DNA of 64,000 bases from JASSUD01 sp031963045 (GTDB lineage: Bacteria > Pseudomonadota > Gammaproteobacteria > Burkholderiales > Burkholderiaceae). The translations under genes were made by a program, and so were the position numbers. A model generated the notes under the pieces. That model did not search any database, was not told the DNA's origin, and was given only the letters and a program-made list of their open reading frames with translations. The DNA is taken from the NCBI GenBank assembly GCA_031963045.1, contig JASSUK010000014.1, positions 15,498-79,497 of the forward strand. Direction: 5' to 3'. Positions 34,079 to 42,587 of this stretch are shown here, in pieces. The first letter of the stretch is position 1; every line of letters starts with the position of its first letter.

Positions 34079-34742
34079 ATTAGTTAATGTTTTTTCCCCA
34101 TTAAGCGAAGCGAGCGCAGCAACCCGTATGAGTACCCTGGTTGTTGCGCTCGCTAATCGCCTTTTAGCTAGAGAGACTTGGGCGCGTGCGTGCCTGAGTC
34201 CTTATGTGTCTTATCAGTTTTGCGTGCAGGCCTCTTCTTTAAAGCTATTTTTTACTATTTTGGAAAATGGCCAATTACAGGCCAAAGTGCCTGAGCCAGA
34301 AAATAATACCTCTACTTTTAACGCAGAAGCAGACGTTACTATTACCCTCCCGCTTCATGCCCTATACAAAGCAATATTGCCTGGTTCTTTGGGATTGCTG
34401 CACGTGCAGGGGGTAGATATTCAAGGTGATGCACAATGCGCTAAAGCACTGAGCACGGTGCTTGAACATTTACGATGGGATATCGAGGAAGACCTTTCAT
34501 TTCTCTTTGGCGATATGCTGGCGCATCGCACTATGCAGCACCTGCAGGCTACCCATAGCTGGGTGCGGCAGCGTATTCACCGTCTTTTTGAATACACGGC
34601 AGATTACGGCCTGGATGAGCGTGCAGTCATGGTTCGCAAAGAAGCGTTACATGCCTTTACCTTAACGCTAGCACCTCTCTCAAAGACGGTAGATGCGCTA
34701 GAGACGCGTATCACGCGACTAGAGAAGAAAATGGCGCTATAA
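34065..34742 (+). CDS. ubiJ: Ubiquinone biosynthesis accessory factor UbiJ (SCP2 domain)
   Basis: UbiJ binds hydrophobic ubiquinone intermediates in the Ubi complex. The start chosen is ATG 34065 (225 aa), overlapping the Tim44 stop by 14 bp, with AGGA about 10 bases upstream; a start at 34023 is possible but adds residues from the Tim44 frame. The SCP2 lipid-binding domain spans about 30-130 (DVTITLPLHALYKAIL; LGLLHVQGVDIQGDAQ), followed by a helical C-terminus ending in a coiled coil (VDALETRITRLEKKM). The usual next gene, ubiB, is 2.8 kb away because two orphan genes intervene. Confidence 0.85.
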   Translation: MRLIELVNVFSPLSEASAATRMSTLVVALANRLLARETWARACLSPYVSYQFCVQASSLKLFFTILENGQLQAKVPEPENNTSTFNAEADVTITLPLHALYKAILPGSLGLLHVQGVDIQGDAQCAKALSTVLEHLRWDIEEDLSFLFGDMLAHRTMQHLQATHSWVRQRIHRLFEYTADYGLDERAVMVRKEALHAFTLTLAPLSKTVDALETRITRLEKKMAL

Positions 34743-34743
34743 A

Positions 34744-34803
34744 TGCAGGTTTTAAAAAGCCAGCAGTCATCATGTTGGGGTTCGTACCTCACCACCAACC
34801 TAC
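34744..34803. repeat. Family A half copy (right half, A7a)
   Basis: The segment ATGCAGGTTTTAAAAAG to CACCACCAACCTAC is a right half starting 2 bp after the ubiJ stop. It is followed by a complete copy 8 bp further on. Confidence 0.85.
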
Positions 34804-34811
34804 AATGAACG

Positions 34812-34943
34812 GTAGGTTGGTGGTGACGAAGGAACCCCAACATGCATACCACCGACTTGTAATCATTGCTTTTGGCCTGTACATGCAGGCGTTAAAAGGT
34901 CAGCAGTCATCATGTTGGGGTTCATACCTCACCACCAACCTAC
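34812..34943. repeat. Family A palindromic repeat, full copy (A7b)
   Basis: The 132-bp copy has mixed arms, GACGAAGGAACC on the left and the GAGGTATGAACC type on the right. It ends next to the TAA of the orphan gene at 34945 and thus joins the core operon to the inserted pair. Confidence 0.9.
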
Positions 34944-34944
34944 A

Positions 34945-36240
34945 TTAAATAGTTAAAACATCTGAATGCCCTTCATAGTGCTCAGCCCCAGAAGGCTTAT
35001 AGGGTGCTATCGGTAGCGAGGTATCTTCTAATAAATCGAGTATATATTGAAGATGTACTTCCTCGGTTACGTTTAACCTGCTTGCAGTTTGTTCTATTGG
35101 TACATTACCGTAATAGGGGTCTTGGGGAAGAAAGCTTTGTAAGCTGGCCTCTGCCTCTTTGGTATGCGTGACGCCATGAATCACATTTGGGGCTTCTAAA
35201 TAAATGGGAGTGAAGTTCTGTGCACTCTCACCAGCATGAGGTGTTATACCTGCCATATTGAATATAGAAGTATCCAAGGTTTCTATATTTCCTTTTAATG
35301 CTTCATCTGTGCATATAGGCGGCGTATTACAGAGTATTTTTATGTGTTCATAGCATTCTTCAGCCGTTTTTCCCACGTATATATCTATTATATTAAACAT
35401 CAAAGTGTGCAACAAAGCATTGAAATGTTTTTCCTCACTAAAATGTATTAACATGACCAGGGATTGTTTTTCTAATGAAATGGTGTATTGAAAAACAGAT
35501 GTCCCAGCTAGGGGTATGCCTCTACCTGCTTGGTGTTCTTGTACGCATTTTTTAAGTAAAAATTGCACCAAATTTTTCTTTTTTTCCATGCTAGAAAGCG
35601 ACAAGTTTTCTTCTGTTGCTATCTCTTGAGTAATGCAATGTAATATTTCAGCACAGCTTGGTATTTTATATAATTTCAAAATTTTATTTGCTGAAATATA
35701 AAAATTATAGGGCCCTGCAATCATTAAATGCATATGATTTAAAAATTCAGGCGTATAGGTATTTTTTCCTTTCCGAGGGCTTATCCTATATTTTTTTACA
35801 ACGCCATTTTTTTGTGCTTTTGCTAGAGGGGCACGCAAATTGCTTGTGTTTGATTTCTTACTAGATGAAGGGGTGGGAAGGGAAGATTGCTCAGGTTTAT
35901 GTAGAGATGCTCTGGGTTTTTCAAGAGAATGAATTGCCTCTGCTGCGTGTGTAGCATATTCAGGCCCCAAACCTTTTAGTAGATATTTAATTTCCTCACA
36001 ACCGTGTAATACCGATTGTAAAAAATCCTTCATATTTATGTCATATCCACTTTGTTGTGTCTGCATATATACATTCAGTATCTTATCTTGTACAAATTTC
36101 GTAGTAGAAATAGGCGTTGTGGAATGCTCCGCATGGAGCGAATCTACAGAGGGCGTAAGTATAATAGGCTGGCGTGTAGTGGTCAGGTGCTCTATATTGG
36201 TGAGGTAACTTTTGGGTGTAATATTAACAAAATCAAACAT
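34945..36240 (-). CDS. AT-rich orphan protein, member 1 of a paralogous pair
   Basis: I do not recognise this 431-aa protein. It has no signal peptide or membrane segment. A Ser/Lys-rich linker (about 118-155; SSLPTPSSSKKSNTSN) joins an N-terminal helical part with DFLQSVLHGCEE to a second part containing CVQEHQAGRGIPLAG, then FNIIDIYVGKTAEECYEHIK. The same two blocks occur, in order, in the next gene upstream (36324-37190), so the genes are paralogues. Both are AT-rich, lie antisense to the ubi operon and are bordered by repeats. A role as a secreted host-directed protein is possible but unproven. Confidence 0.7.
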   Translation of the reverse strand: MFDFVNITPKSYLTNIEHLTTTRQPIILTPSVDSLHAEHSTTPISTTKFVQDKILNVYMQTQQSGYDINMKDFLQSVLHGCEEIKYLLKGLGPEYATHAAEAIHSLEKPRASLHKPEQSSLPTPSSSKKSNTSNLRAPLAKAQKNGVVKKYRISPRKGKNTYTPEFLNHMHLMIAGPYNFYISANKILKLYKIPSCAEILHCITQEIATEENLSLSSMEKKKNLVQFLLKKCVQEHQAGRGIPLAGTSVFQYTISLEKQSLVMLIHFSEEKHFNALLHTLMFNIIDIYVGKTAEECYEHIKILCNTPPICTDEALKGNIETLDTSIFNMAGITPHAGESAQNFTPIYLEAPNVIHGVTHTKEAEASLQSFLPQDPYYGNVPIEQTASRLNVTEEVHLQYILDLLEDTSLPIAPYKPSGAEHYEGHSDVLTI

Positions 36241-36308
36241 ATATATTGCAATGGTATGGTATGTAAAAGATTTTTATCTGGATAAGCATAAAAAATAAAT
36301 GAATAACT

Positions 36309-36365
36309 AGGGCGTGTTCTCAATTACCCCAAAGGGAACCTATTTTGGGGAGCAGGAGCACAGGT
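36309..36365. repeat. Family B left-half fragment (B2) encoding the end of an orphan gene
   Basis: AGGGCGTGTTCTCAATTACC to GGAGCAGGAGCACAGG matches the left half of the family B elements; the right half is absent. Read on the minus strand it provides the last twelve codons and the TAA of the gene at 36324-37190. Confidence 0.88.
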
Positions 36366-37190
36366 AGATATTGCTGCGCCCGGATGTGGCATTATTTTTC
36401 GTACTTTTCGCACAGGCAGTTCTTGTGGGGAAGTATCATAGGTTTTTGATTGTTCTCGTGGCCTTTTTTTTTCTTGTGCCGAGACTGTAGAGCATGAAGT
36501 AGGTTTGTCGTTTTTTTCTACCCGTGTATGTTTAATATTGCTGCGAATCATTCCGCCTATTCTTTTTAGCTGTTGCGTGCACGTTTCAGGCGTTTTGTCT
36601 ATATATATAGATTCAATATTAAAAAGCAGGTCAAAGCATAATAATATGGTTAATTCTAACCCCTCTGAACGATTACTCCCAAAGGTAAATTGGTATTGAA
36701 TGAACGTGAATGATGGATCGCTAGCATTATGAAATGGCACCCCTTTATTGGCCTTATGCGCTTGCTCGCAGCAATATACCAATGATTGCAAAAAATCCAC
36801 TTTGGTAAGGCACTGGGGCGAGATCAATTTTTTTTGCTGTGCTTCATTGAAAATAATTTCTAGCGCTTGTCTACGTATTTTAGATTGTATTAATTTTCTG
36901 GCTTTTTTCGGTGTTAATGAAAATTTATAATCGGTATTCGTTTTTTCGCACACCTGTTTCAGTGATTCTAGAAAATCCTCTAACTTTATATGAGGGGTGT
37001 TTTCCAGTAACTGTGCATACACGGTTAATACCGTATTATGCATAGAGGGGGCAGAAAATGTATGCAATGATGCATCGTTAGAATAATGGGAAGGTTGCTC
37101 AAGTGCTTTGTGCTGATTAGTAAATGTAGCGGGTAAAGACTGATGCGTTAAATAATGGCGCAAAACAGAAATGGTAGAAGAATGAGACAT
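36324..37190 (-). CDS. AT-rich orphan protein, member 2 of a paralogous pair, with repeat-derived C-terminus
   Basis: This 288-aa protein is unknown. Shared blocks with its neighbour are LTVYAQ...DFLESLKQVCEK (about 55-85), CCEQAHKANKGVPF (about 144-157) and FNIESIYIDKTPETCTQQLK (about 188-208). It has basic patches KKRPREQSK and VRKVRK near 240-265 that resemble a nuclear localisation signal, which is suggestive but common by chance. The last residues CAPAPQNRFPLG and the stop come from a family B repeat fragment, so the original C-terminus was cut off. No signal peptide or membrane helix is visible. Confidence 0.68.
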   Translation of the reverse strand: MSHSSTISVLRHYLTHQSLPATFTNQHKALEQPSHYSNDASLHTFSAPSMHNTVLTVYAQLLENTPHIKLEDFLESLKQVCEKTNTDYKFSLTPKKARKLIQSKIRRQALEIIFNEAQQKKLISPQCLTKVDFLQSLVYCCEQAHKANKGVPFHNASDPSFTFIQYQFTFGSNRSEGLELTILLCFDLLFNIESIYIDKTPETCTQQLKRIGGMIRSNIKHTRVEKNDKPTSCSTVSAQEKKRPREQSKTYDTSPQELPVRKVRKIMPHPGAAISTCAPAPQNRFPLG

Positions 37191-37526
37191 GTATATTGAA
37201 AGCAGAGAGATTAATTTTTTATGGTGCCCAATATAGGTGTAGCAGTAATTGATTGCTGACCCTATTTATACAACTATTGTATTCTGCTTTTTTATACCGC
37301 CCTATTCTTTATGTAATATTTTTCTTAGGCTTAAAGATAAAAGCGTTTTTTCTTAAACACTTTTCACACACTCCTCCCTCATTTTCAGACTTTGTGAATC
37401 AAGCGCACCCTGGTTGCTGTGCATGTAAGCCTTTCGTTCATATGGATTACACTTACATGTTTTGCGTTGCTGGTGCCCTGTGTGCCCTCTATTTTTCAGC
37501 GTTCTACCTTTTTGACTGCATCTTTT
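37191..37526. other. Intergenic stretch before ubiB
   Basis: About 336 bp lie between the divergent orphan gene and the likely ubiB start. A 108-codon frame at 37253-37579 overlaps the ubiB start and is Phe/Cys-rich with no family resemblance, so I do not call it. No terminator or repeat is evident. Confidence 0.4.
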
Positions 37527-39188
37527 ATGCATACACTGCTTCGTTTTCTTTCTTTGCTGGTTACGCTGATTCGTTTTGACCTAGCTGGGATGGTGCTTTC
37601 CTATAGCCACCCTCACGGTTGGAGGCGTTGGTTTTTGCGCAGTCTATCTGGGCTGAGTATCTTATTCACTTCTAAGCGTGCTCGCTCACGACCAGCTGGT
37701 GTGCGTTTGCGGCTTGCTTGTGAGTATTTGGGTCCTATTTTTGTGAAATTTGGACAGATGCTCTCTACGCGGCGAGATATGTTGGCGCCAGAGCTAGTAA
37801 TAGAGCTTGTAAAATTACAAGATCGTGTGCCGCCTTTCCCTTCTGCTGTGGCTATAAACCGTATTGAAAAGGCAATAGGGGAGCCCATCGATGCGGTGTT
37901 TGACGTTTTTCATGCAACGCCTATTGCTAGTGCATCCATTGCGCAAGTGCATTTCGCACGCTTAAAACCGGATGTATCTACGTTGCCTTTGGAAGAATTA
38001 GGCCAAGTGCAACAGCAACCTGAGCCGGCAGTAGGGCGGGCCGTGGCTATAAAAGTATTACGCCCAGGGATGCGCGCGATTATTGAGCGCGATGTGGCAC
38101 TGTTACGCAGCGTAGCGTGGATTGTGCAAAAAGTATGGGTAGATGGCCGACGCTTAAAGCCGCAGGAAGTGGTTGAAGAATTTAGTATGTATTTGCATGA
38201 TGAGCTCGATCTAATGCGCGAAGCGGCCAATGCAAGTGCATTGCGGCGCAATTTTGCGCACTCTACCTTGCTATGCGTACCCGAAATGATATGGGCTTGG
38301 TGCAGGCCAAAAGTCTTAGTAATGGAATGGATGGAAGGGGTTCCAATCAGCCAGGTCGCGCGATTAGCAGACGCGGGAGTCGATTTAAAAAAGCTTGCGC
38401 GTGAAGGGGTTGAGATTTTTTTTACACAAGTATTCCGAGATGGGCTTTTTCATGCAGACATGCACCCGGGCAATATTCAAGTCAGCTTAGAGCATGCGCG
38501 CTTTGGCCGATATATTGCGCTGGACTTCGGAATTATGGGGACCTTATCGGATTTTGATAAAAGCTACCTGGCACAAAACCTGCTCGCTTTTTTTAAGCGA
38601 GACTATCATCGCGTAGCAACCTTGCATATCGAATGCGGTTGGGTGCCAGCGAATACGCGAGCGGAGTCGCTCGAGGGAACCATTCGCGCCGTGTGTGAGC
38701 CTTATTTTGATAAACCGCTCAAAGATATTTCAGTAGGGCAGGTGCTTTTGCGACTCTTTCAAGCTTCACGCCGTTTTTCCGTAGAAATTCAGCCGCAACT
38801 CGTGCTTTTGCAAAAAACCTTATTGAATGTAGAGGCCCTGGGGCGTGATTTAGATCCAGATCTAGATCTTTGGAATACCGCCCAGCCTTATTTGGAGCGC
38901 TGGATTAAAGCACAGGTAGGATGGAGAGGGTGGGTGCAACGCCTCAAATATGAGGCGCCGCAATGGAGCCAAATGCTGCCGCAAATTCCACGGCTTTTAC
39001 ATGATGCGCTAGCCGCACAAGGTCAGCAGACTTCAAGAGCTGTGGAGTCACGCTTAACTCGCCTCGAGCAACAAGAGAAATCCCGCCATACTTTTTTGAG
39101 AGGGCTAGAACGCGTAATGGTGGTAGGAGCGGTTATAGTCTTCTTGGGAGTAGCAATCTTGGAGCGCTGGCCTAGCTTACCGGTATAA
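37527..39188 (+). CDS. ubiB: Ubiquinone biosynthesis ATPase/kinase-like protein UbiB
   Basis: UbiB is an atypical ABC1/ADCK kinase-like ATPase that helps extract ubiquinone precursors from the membrane. The start chosen is ATG 37527 (553 aa, MHTLLRFLSLLVTLIRFDL), which matches the family; the frame is open to 37419. Motifs are KFGQMLSTRRDML (the KxGQ element), the ATP-site Lys in VAIKVLRPGM, VMEWMEGVP, FHADMHPGN and the metal-binding LDFGIMG. A C-terminal membrane helix (VMVVGAVIVFLGVAIL) anchors it. ubiJ lies upstream, beyond the inserted orphan pair. Confidence 0.95.
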   Translation: MHTLLRFLSLLVTLIRFDLAGMVLSYSHPHGWRRWFLRSLSGLSILFTSKRARSRPAGVRLRLACEYLGPIFVKFGQMLSTRRDMLAPELVIELVKLQDRVPPFPSAVAINRIEKAIGEPIDAVFDVFHATPIASASIAQVHFARLKPDVSTLPLEELGQVQQQPEPAVGRAVAIKVLRPGMRAIIERDVALLRSVAWIVQKVWVDGRRLKPQEVVEEFSMYLHDELDLMREAANASALRRNFAHSTLLCVPEMIWAWCRPKVLVMEWMEGVPISQVARLADAGVDLKKLAREGVEIFFTQVFRDGLFHADMHPGNIQVSLEHARFGRYIALDFGIMGTLSDFDKSYLAQNLLAFFKRDYHRVATLHIECGWVPANTRAESLEGTIRAVCEPYFDKPLKDISVGQVLLRLFQASRRFSVEIQPQLVLLQKTLLNVEALGRDLDPDLDLWNTAQPYLERWIKAQVGWRGWVQRLKYEAPQWSQMLPQIPRLLHDALAAQGQQTSRAVESRLTRLEQQEKSRHTFLRGLERVMVVGAVIVFLGVAILERWPSLPV

Positions 39189-39255
39189 TTATGCGAATGA
39201 TTCATCTCAAATAGGCTTTTTGAACCTGCTCAAAGTATTGCAATCTACTTAATAT

Positions 39256-39397
39256 AGGGTGTGTCCTCAATTGCCCCAAAGGGAACCTATTTGGGGGAGC
39301 AGGGGCACAGGGACCGGAACTGTACTTAAGTACAGTGAATACCTGGCACCGCGCGACCTCAAAGATGGGCCCTTTGGGGTAATTGAGGACATGCCCT
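39256..39397. repeat. Family B MITE-like repeat, full copy (B3)
   Basis: The 142-bp copy has terminal inverted repeats AGGGTGTGTCCTCAATTGCC and GTAATTGAGGACATGCCCT and a perfect central palindrome ACTGTACTTAAGTACAGT. It lies between ubiB and the fmdB-type gene. Confidence 0.9.
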
Positions 39398-39431
39398 AAA
39401 AAGCCTATTTGCTTTTACTACATATAAAGCT

Positions 39432-39776
39432 ATGCCTATCTACGCCTACCGCTGCACTGAGTGCGCGCACACTGAAGATGCCTTACAGAAAATGAGCGAT
39501 GCGCCGCTTACCCATTGCCCGCAATGCAAGCAAGCGACTTTTAAAAAGCAACTCACTGCGGCTGCTTTTCAGCTTAAAGGCTCTGGTTACTATGTGACAG
39601 ATTTTCGTGATGCGGGTACAGCGTCTACAAGCAGCGCATCGCAAGCCCATTCTAGTGGTAAGGCTGCTGCTGCATCGCCTTCCTCTACTTCTTCAGACAT
39701 GCCGGCTGCCTCTGTAGCAAAAACGGTAACGGATACCGCATCCACTTCCTCTGCAACGCTATCTGCTGGCTCATGA
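39432..39776 (+). CDS. FmdB-family zinc ribbon protein
   Basis: The 114-aa protein begins MPIYAYRCTECAHTEDALQ with a zinc ribbon of two CxxC pairs (CTEC at 8-11, CPQC at 34-37), followed by ...TFKKQLTAAAFQLKGSGYYVTDF and a Ser/Ala-rich tail. Such small proteins are putative regulators; the function is not settled. It overlaps the DUF502 gene by 4 bp, and fmdB-DUF502-aspS is a conserved Burkholderia order. Confidence 0.88.
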   Translation: MPIYAYRCTECAHTEDALQKMSDAPLTHCPQCKQATFKKQLTAAAFQLKGSGYYVTDFRDAGTASTSSASQAHSSGKAAAASPSSTSSDMPAASVAKTVTDTASTSSATLSAGS

Positions 39777-40414
39777 CCTCTAAAAAAACCACTCTCAAAA
39801 CTTACTTCTTGACCGGATTGCTGGTTTTGTTGCCTATTGCTGTTACGCTTTGGGTGCTGGATGTCGTGCTCAGTTTGATGGATAGGACCCTCATGCTGCT
39901 GCCGGATGCTTGGCAACCTGTGCAGCTCTTTGGATTCCATATTCCGGGGCTTGGTGCATTACTTTCTTTGGTATTAATTTTTACGGTAGGGATATCCGTA
40001 CAAAATTTTATTGGCCAAACCCTAGTACGCTCTTGGGAAGCGCTTTTACGGCGCATTCCAATTATTGGTGCATTTTATGGGAGTGTGAAGCAAGTCTCAG
40101 ATACGCTGCTTGCAAGCGATGGTCATGCTTTTCGCCGTTCTGTGCTTATCCAATATCCACGACAAGGGCTCTATACCCTTGCTTTTTTAACGGGTACACC
40201 AACAGGCGCCATTAAAAATCATCTTCCAGAGCATGCCAGGCAGGAGTATGTAAGCGTATATGTTCCCACCACGCCTAACCCGACTTCCGGTTTCTTGCTG
40301 CTGCTGCCGCGCTCTGAAGTGGTTGAGCTGGATTTGACAGTAGATGCTGCGCTTAAATATATAGTGTCTTTAGGTGTAGTATCCCCTGTACCGATTTTTA
40401 TAAAAGAAGAGTGA
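39773..40414 (+). CDS. DUF502 family inner membrane protein
   Basis: The 213-aa protein has two N-terminal membrane helices (about 9-31 and 53-74; TYFLTGLLVLLPIAVTLWVL and FHIPGLGALLSLVLIFTVG) and then the conserved RRIPIIGAFYGSVKQVSDTL and YVPTTPNPTSGFLLLLPR. The role is unknown. Start ATG overlaps the stop of the fmdB-type gene. Confidence 0.9.
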   Translation: MTSKKTTLKTYFLTGLLVLLPIAVTLWVLDVVLSLMDRTLMLLPDAWQPVQLFGFHIPGLGALLSLVLIFTVGISVQNFIGQTLVRSWEALLRRIPIIGAFYGSVKQVSDTLLASDGHAFRRSVLIQYPRQGLYTLAFLTGTPTGAIKNHLPEHARQEYVSVYVPTTPNPTSGFLLLLPRSEVVELDLTVDAALKYIVSLGVVSPVPIFIKEE

Positions 40415-40430
40415 ACTTTCTTCTTCTTGT

Positions 40431-40572
40431 AGGGCATGTTCTCAATTGCCCCAAAGGGAACCTATTTGGGGGAGCAGGAGCACAGGATCCGGATGTACTT
40501 AAGTACAGTGAGGATTCCGAGTACCGCACGACCTCAAAGATGGGCCCTTTTGGGTAATTGAGAACATGCCCT
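40431..40572. repeat. Family B MITE-like repeat, full copy (B4)
   Basis: This 142-bp copy starts 16 bp after the DUF502 stop. Its terminal repeats AGGGCATGTTCTCAATTGCC and TAATTGAGAACATGCCCT are the best matched in the window. Its right end abuts a family A copy (from 40572). Confidence 0.9.
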
Positions 40573-40688
40573 AGGTTGGGGTGAGGCACGAACCCCAGCA
40601 TGTAAACCACCTACTTTTAAATTAGTTAAAAATACGTTTTCAGGGACTATTGCTAAAAAAGTTGGGGACATGCTTCACCCTAACCTAC
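40572..40688. repeat. Diverged family A repeat (A8) fused to family B copy B4
   Basis: TAGGTTGGGGTGAGGCACGAACC to CACCCTAACCTACAT retains the outer arms, but the inner part is altered and shorter (117 bp). The left end is joined directly to the last bases of B4. Confidence 0.75.
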
Positions 40689-40718
40689 ATGATCTATTTT
40701 TATACCTATAAAATGAGA

Positions 40719-40750
40719 GCACCCCTATACTCGGGTGCCTTTTTATTTTT
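40719..40750 (+). terminator. Terminator or attenuator upstream of aspS
   Basis: GCACCC (40719-40724) and GGGTGC (40733-40738) form a short GC stem followed by CTTTTTATTTTT. It is 42 bp before the aspS start, so it either ends the fmdB-DUF502 transcript or controls aspS read-through. Confidence 0.6.
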
Positions 40751-40791
40751 GCTGGCTTTTTTTCTCCGTTTTTTCCTCGACCTTCCTTATC

Positions 40792-42573
40792 ATGCTTTTG
40801 AGAACGCAATACTGCGGTGTAGTCACCGAAGCCCATCTAGGCCAAACTGTTTCACTGTGCGGGTGGATACACCGTCGTCGCGACCACGGCGGCGTTATTT
40901 TTGTAGATTTGCGAGATCGAGAAGGGTTGGTCCAGGTTGTTTTTGATCCGAGTGTTCCTGAGGTATTTGCTCAAGCGGAAGATTTGCGTAATGAATATTG
41001 TGTGCGCATTGAAGGCGTGGTGCGCCTGCGCCCAGAAGGCACGGCGAATCCAGACTTAGCTACAGGCGCTATTGAAGTAGTGTGCCAAGTGCTCACCGTT
41101 TTTAATGCCTCTGCTACGCCGCCTTTTGCATTGGACGATGAGCATATATCTGAAAGTATTCGCATGACCTACCGCATGCTCGACTTACGGCGCGCACCCA
41201 TGCAGTACAACCTTCGATTGCGTCACCGTGTAACCAGCGAAGTGCGGCGCTATTTAGATGCCAGTGGGTTTATTGATATTGAAACACCCATGCTGACCAA
41301 AAGTACTCCTGAAGGAGCGCGGGATTACTTGGTGCCTTCTCGCGTACATGCGGGTGAATTTTTTGCACTCCCGCAGTCTCCTCAGCTCTTTAAGCAGTTG
41401 CTGATGATGTCGGGCTTTGATCGCTACTATCAGATTACCAAATGCTTTAGAGATGAAGATTTGCGTGCAGATCGTCAGCCAGAATTCACACAGATTGATT
41501 GTGAGATGTCTTTTGTTGATGAAGATGAGGTACGTGGGCACTTTGAAGGCTTAGTACGGGCTATTTTCAAAGCAGGTATCCAAGTCGATCTGGCAGAGTC
41601 CTTCCCGGTTATGACGTATGCAGAAGCGATGCGCCGTTTTGGTTCCGACAAACCCGATCTACGAGTTAACTTAGAGCTCACAGAGCTGACAGACGCATTG
41701 CAGACCGTTGATTTTAAAGTTTTTAGTGTGCCAGCTAACAGCCCCACCGGGCGCGTTGCCGCGCTACGCGTACCACAAGGAGGCGCGCTCTCCCGAAGCG
41801 AGATTGATACCTATACGGAATATGTACGCATATATGGTGCAAAAGGTCTAGCCTGGATCAAGGTCAATGACTTGGCACAAGGCCGTGAAGGCTTGCAAAG
41901 CCCTATCGTTAAAAATCTGCACGACGAGGCAATTGCAGCCATTATGCAGCGCACAGGTGCGCAAAATGGCGATCTTATTTTCTTTGGTGCAGACGAAGCG
42001 AAAGTCGTCAATGACAGCTTAGGTGCATTGCGTCTAAAAATTGGACACAGTGCATTTGGAATAGAGCAGGGCTTGATGACAGAGGGCTGGCGTCCTTTAT
42101 GGGTCGTTGATTTCCCAATGTTTGAATATGATGCAAAAACAAAGCGTTTTGCCGCTATGCATCATCCGTTCACCGCCCCCAGACAAGAAGATGAAATCTA
42201 TTTAGAAACCGATCCAGGCCGTTGTTTAGCCAGAGCCTATGACATCGTGCTCAACGGTTGGGAAATCGGTGGAGGTTCTATTCGTATTCACCGTGCTGAT
42301 TTGCAGAGTCGCGTTTTTTCTGTACTCAATCTAGATGCGGAGCAAGCACGCAGCAAATTTGGCTTCCTGTTGGACGCATTAGCCTACGGCGCCCCGCCAC
42401 ATGGCGGCATAGCATTTGGCTTAGATCGCATTGTCACATTAATGACCGGTGCAGAATCAATCCGGGATGTCATCGCTTTCCCCAAAACCCAGCGCGTTCA
42501 GTGCCTACTTACCCAAGCTCCAAGCACAGTAGACACGGAACAATTACGAGAACTACATATTCGAGTCACGTAA
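40792..42573 (+). CDS. aspS: Aspartyl-tRNA synthetase
   Basis: The enzyme charges tRNA-Asp (and often tRNA-Asn in organisms lacking AsnRS). The start chosen is ATG 40792 (593 aa, MLLRTQYCGVVTEAHLGQTV); the frame is open to 40735. The N-terminal OB-fold binds the anticodon (WIHRRRDHGGVIFVDLRDRE), followed by class II motif 2 (YYQITKCFRDEDLRADRQPE) and motif 3 (GIAFGLDRIVTLMTG) around a GAD domain. The length and motifs are normal for bacterial AspRS. A family A repeat follows the stop. Confidence 0.97.
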   Translation: MLLRTQYCGVVTEAHLGQTVSLCGWIHRRRDHGGVIFVDLRDREGLVQVVFDPSVPEVFAQAEDLRNEYCVRIEGVVRLRPEGTANPDLATGAIEVVCQVLTVFNASATPPFALDDEHISESIRMTYRMLDLRRAPMQYNLRLRHRVTSEVRRYLDASGFIDIETPMLTKSTPEGARDYLVPSRVHAGEFFALPQSPQLFKQLLMMSGFDRYYQITKCFRDEDLRADRQPEFTQIDCEMSFVDEDEVRGHFEGLVRAIFKAGIQVDLAESFPVMTYAEAMRRFGSDKPDLRVNLELTELTDALQTVDFKVFSVPANSPTGRVAALRVPQGGALSRSEIDTYTEYVRIYGAKGLAWIKVNDLAQGREGLQSPIVKNLHDEAIAAIMQRTGAQNGDLIFFGADEAKVVNDSLGALRLKIGHSAFGIEQGLMTEGWRPLWVVDFPMFEYDAKTKRFAAMHHPFTAPRQEDEIYLETDPGRCLARAYDIVLNGWEIGGGSIRIHRADLQSRVFSVLNLDAEQARSKFGFLLDALAYGAPPHGGIAFGLDRIVTLMTGAESIRDVIAFPKTQRVQCLLTQAPSTVDTEQLRELHIRVT

Positions 42574-42587
42574 TAAACGGGTGAACG

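Noticed and set aside
34604..34852. Minus-strand open frame across family A
   Set aside because: It is generated by the repeat arms and the antisense of ubiJ; similar peptides recur wherever the repeat lies.
37253..37579. 108-codon plus-strand frame before ubiB
   Set aside because: It overlaps the ubiB start in another frame and is a Phe/Cys-rich composition without family resemblance.
40398..40610. Minus-strand open frame over copy B4
   Set aside because: It consists of repeat sequence; useful only as proof that the orphan gene end at 36324 is repeat-derived.
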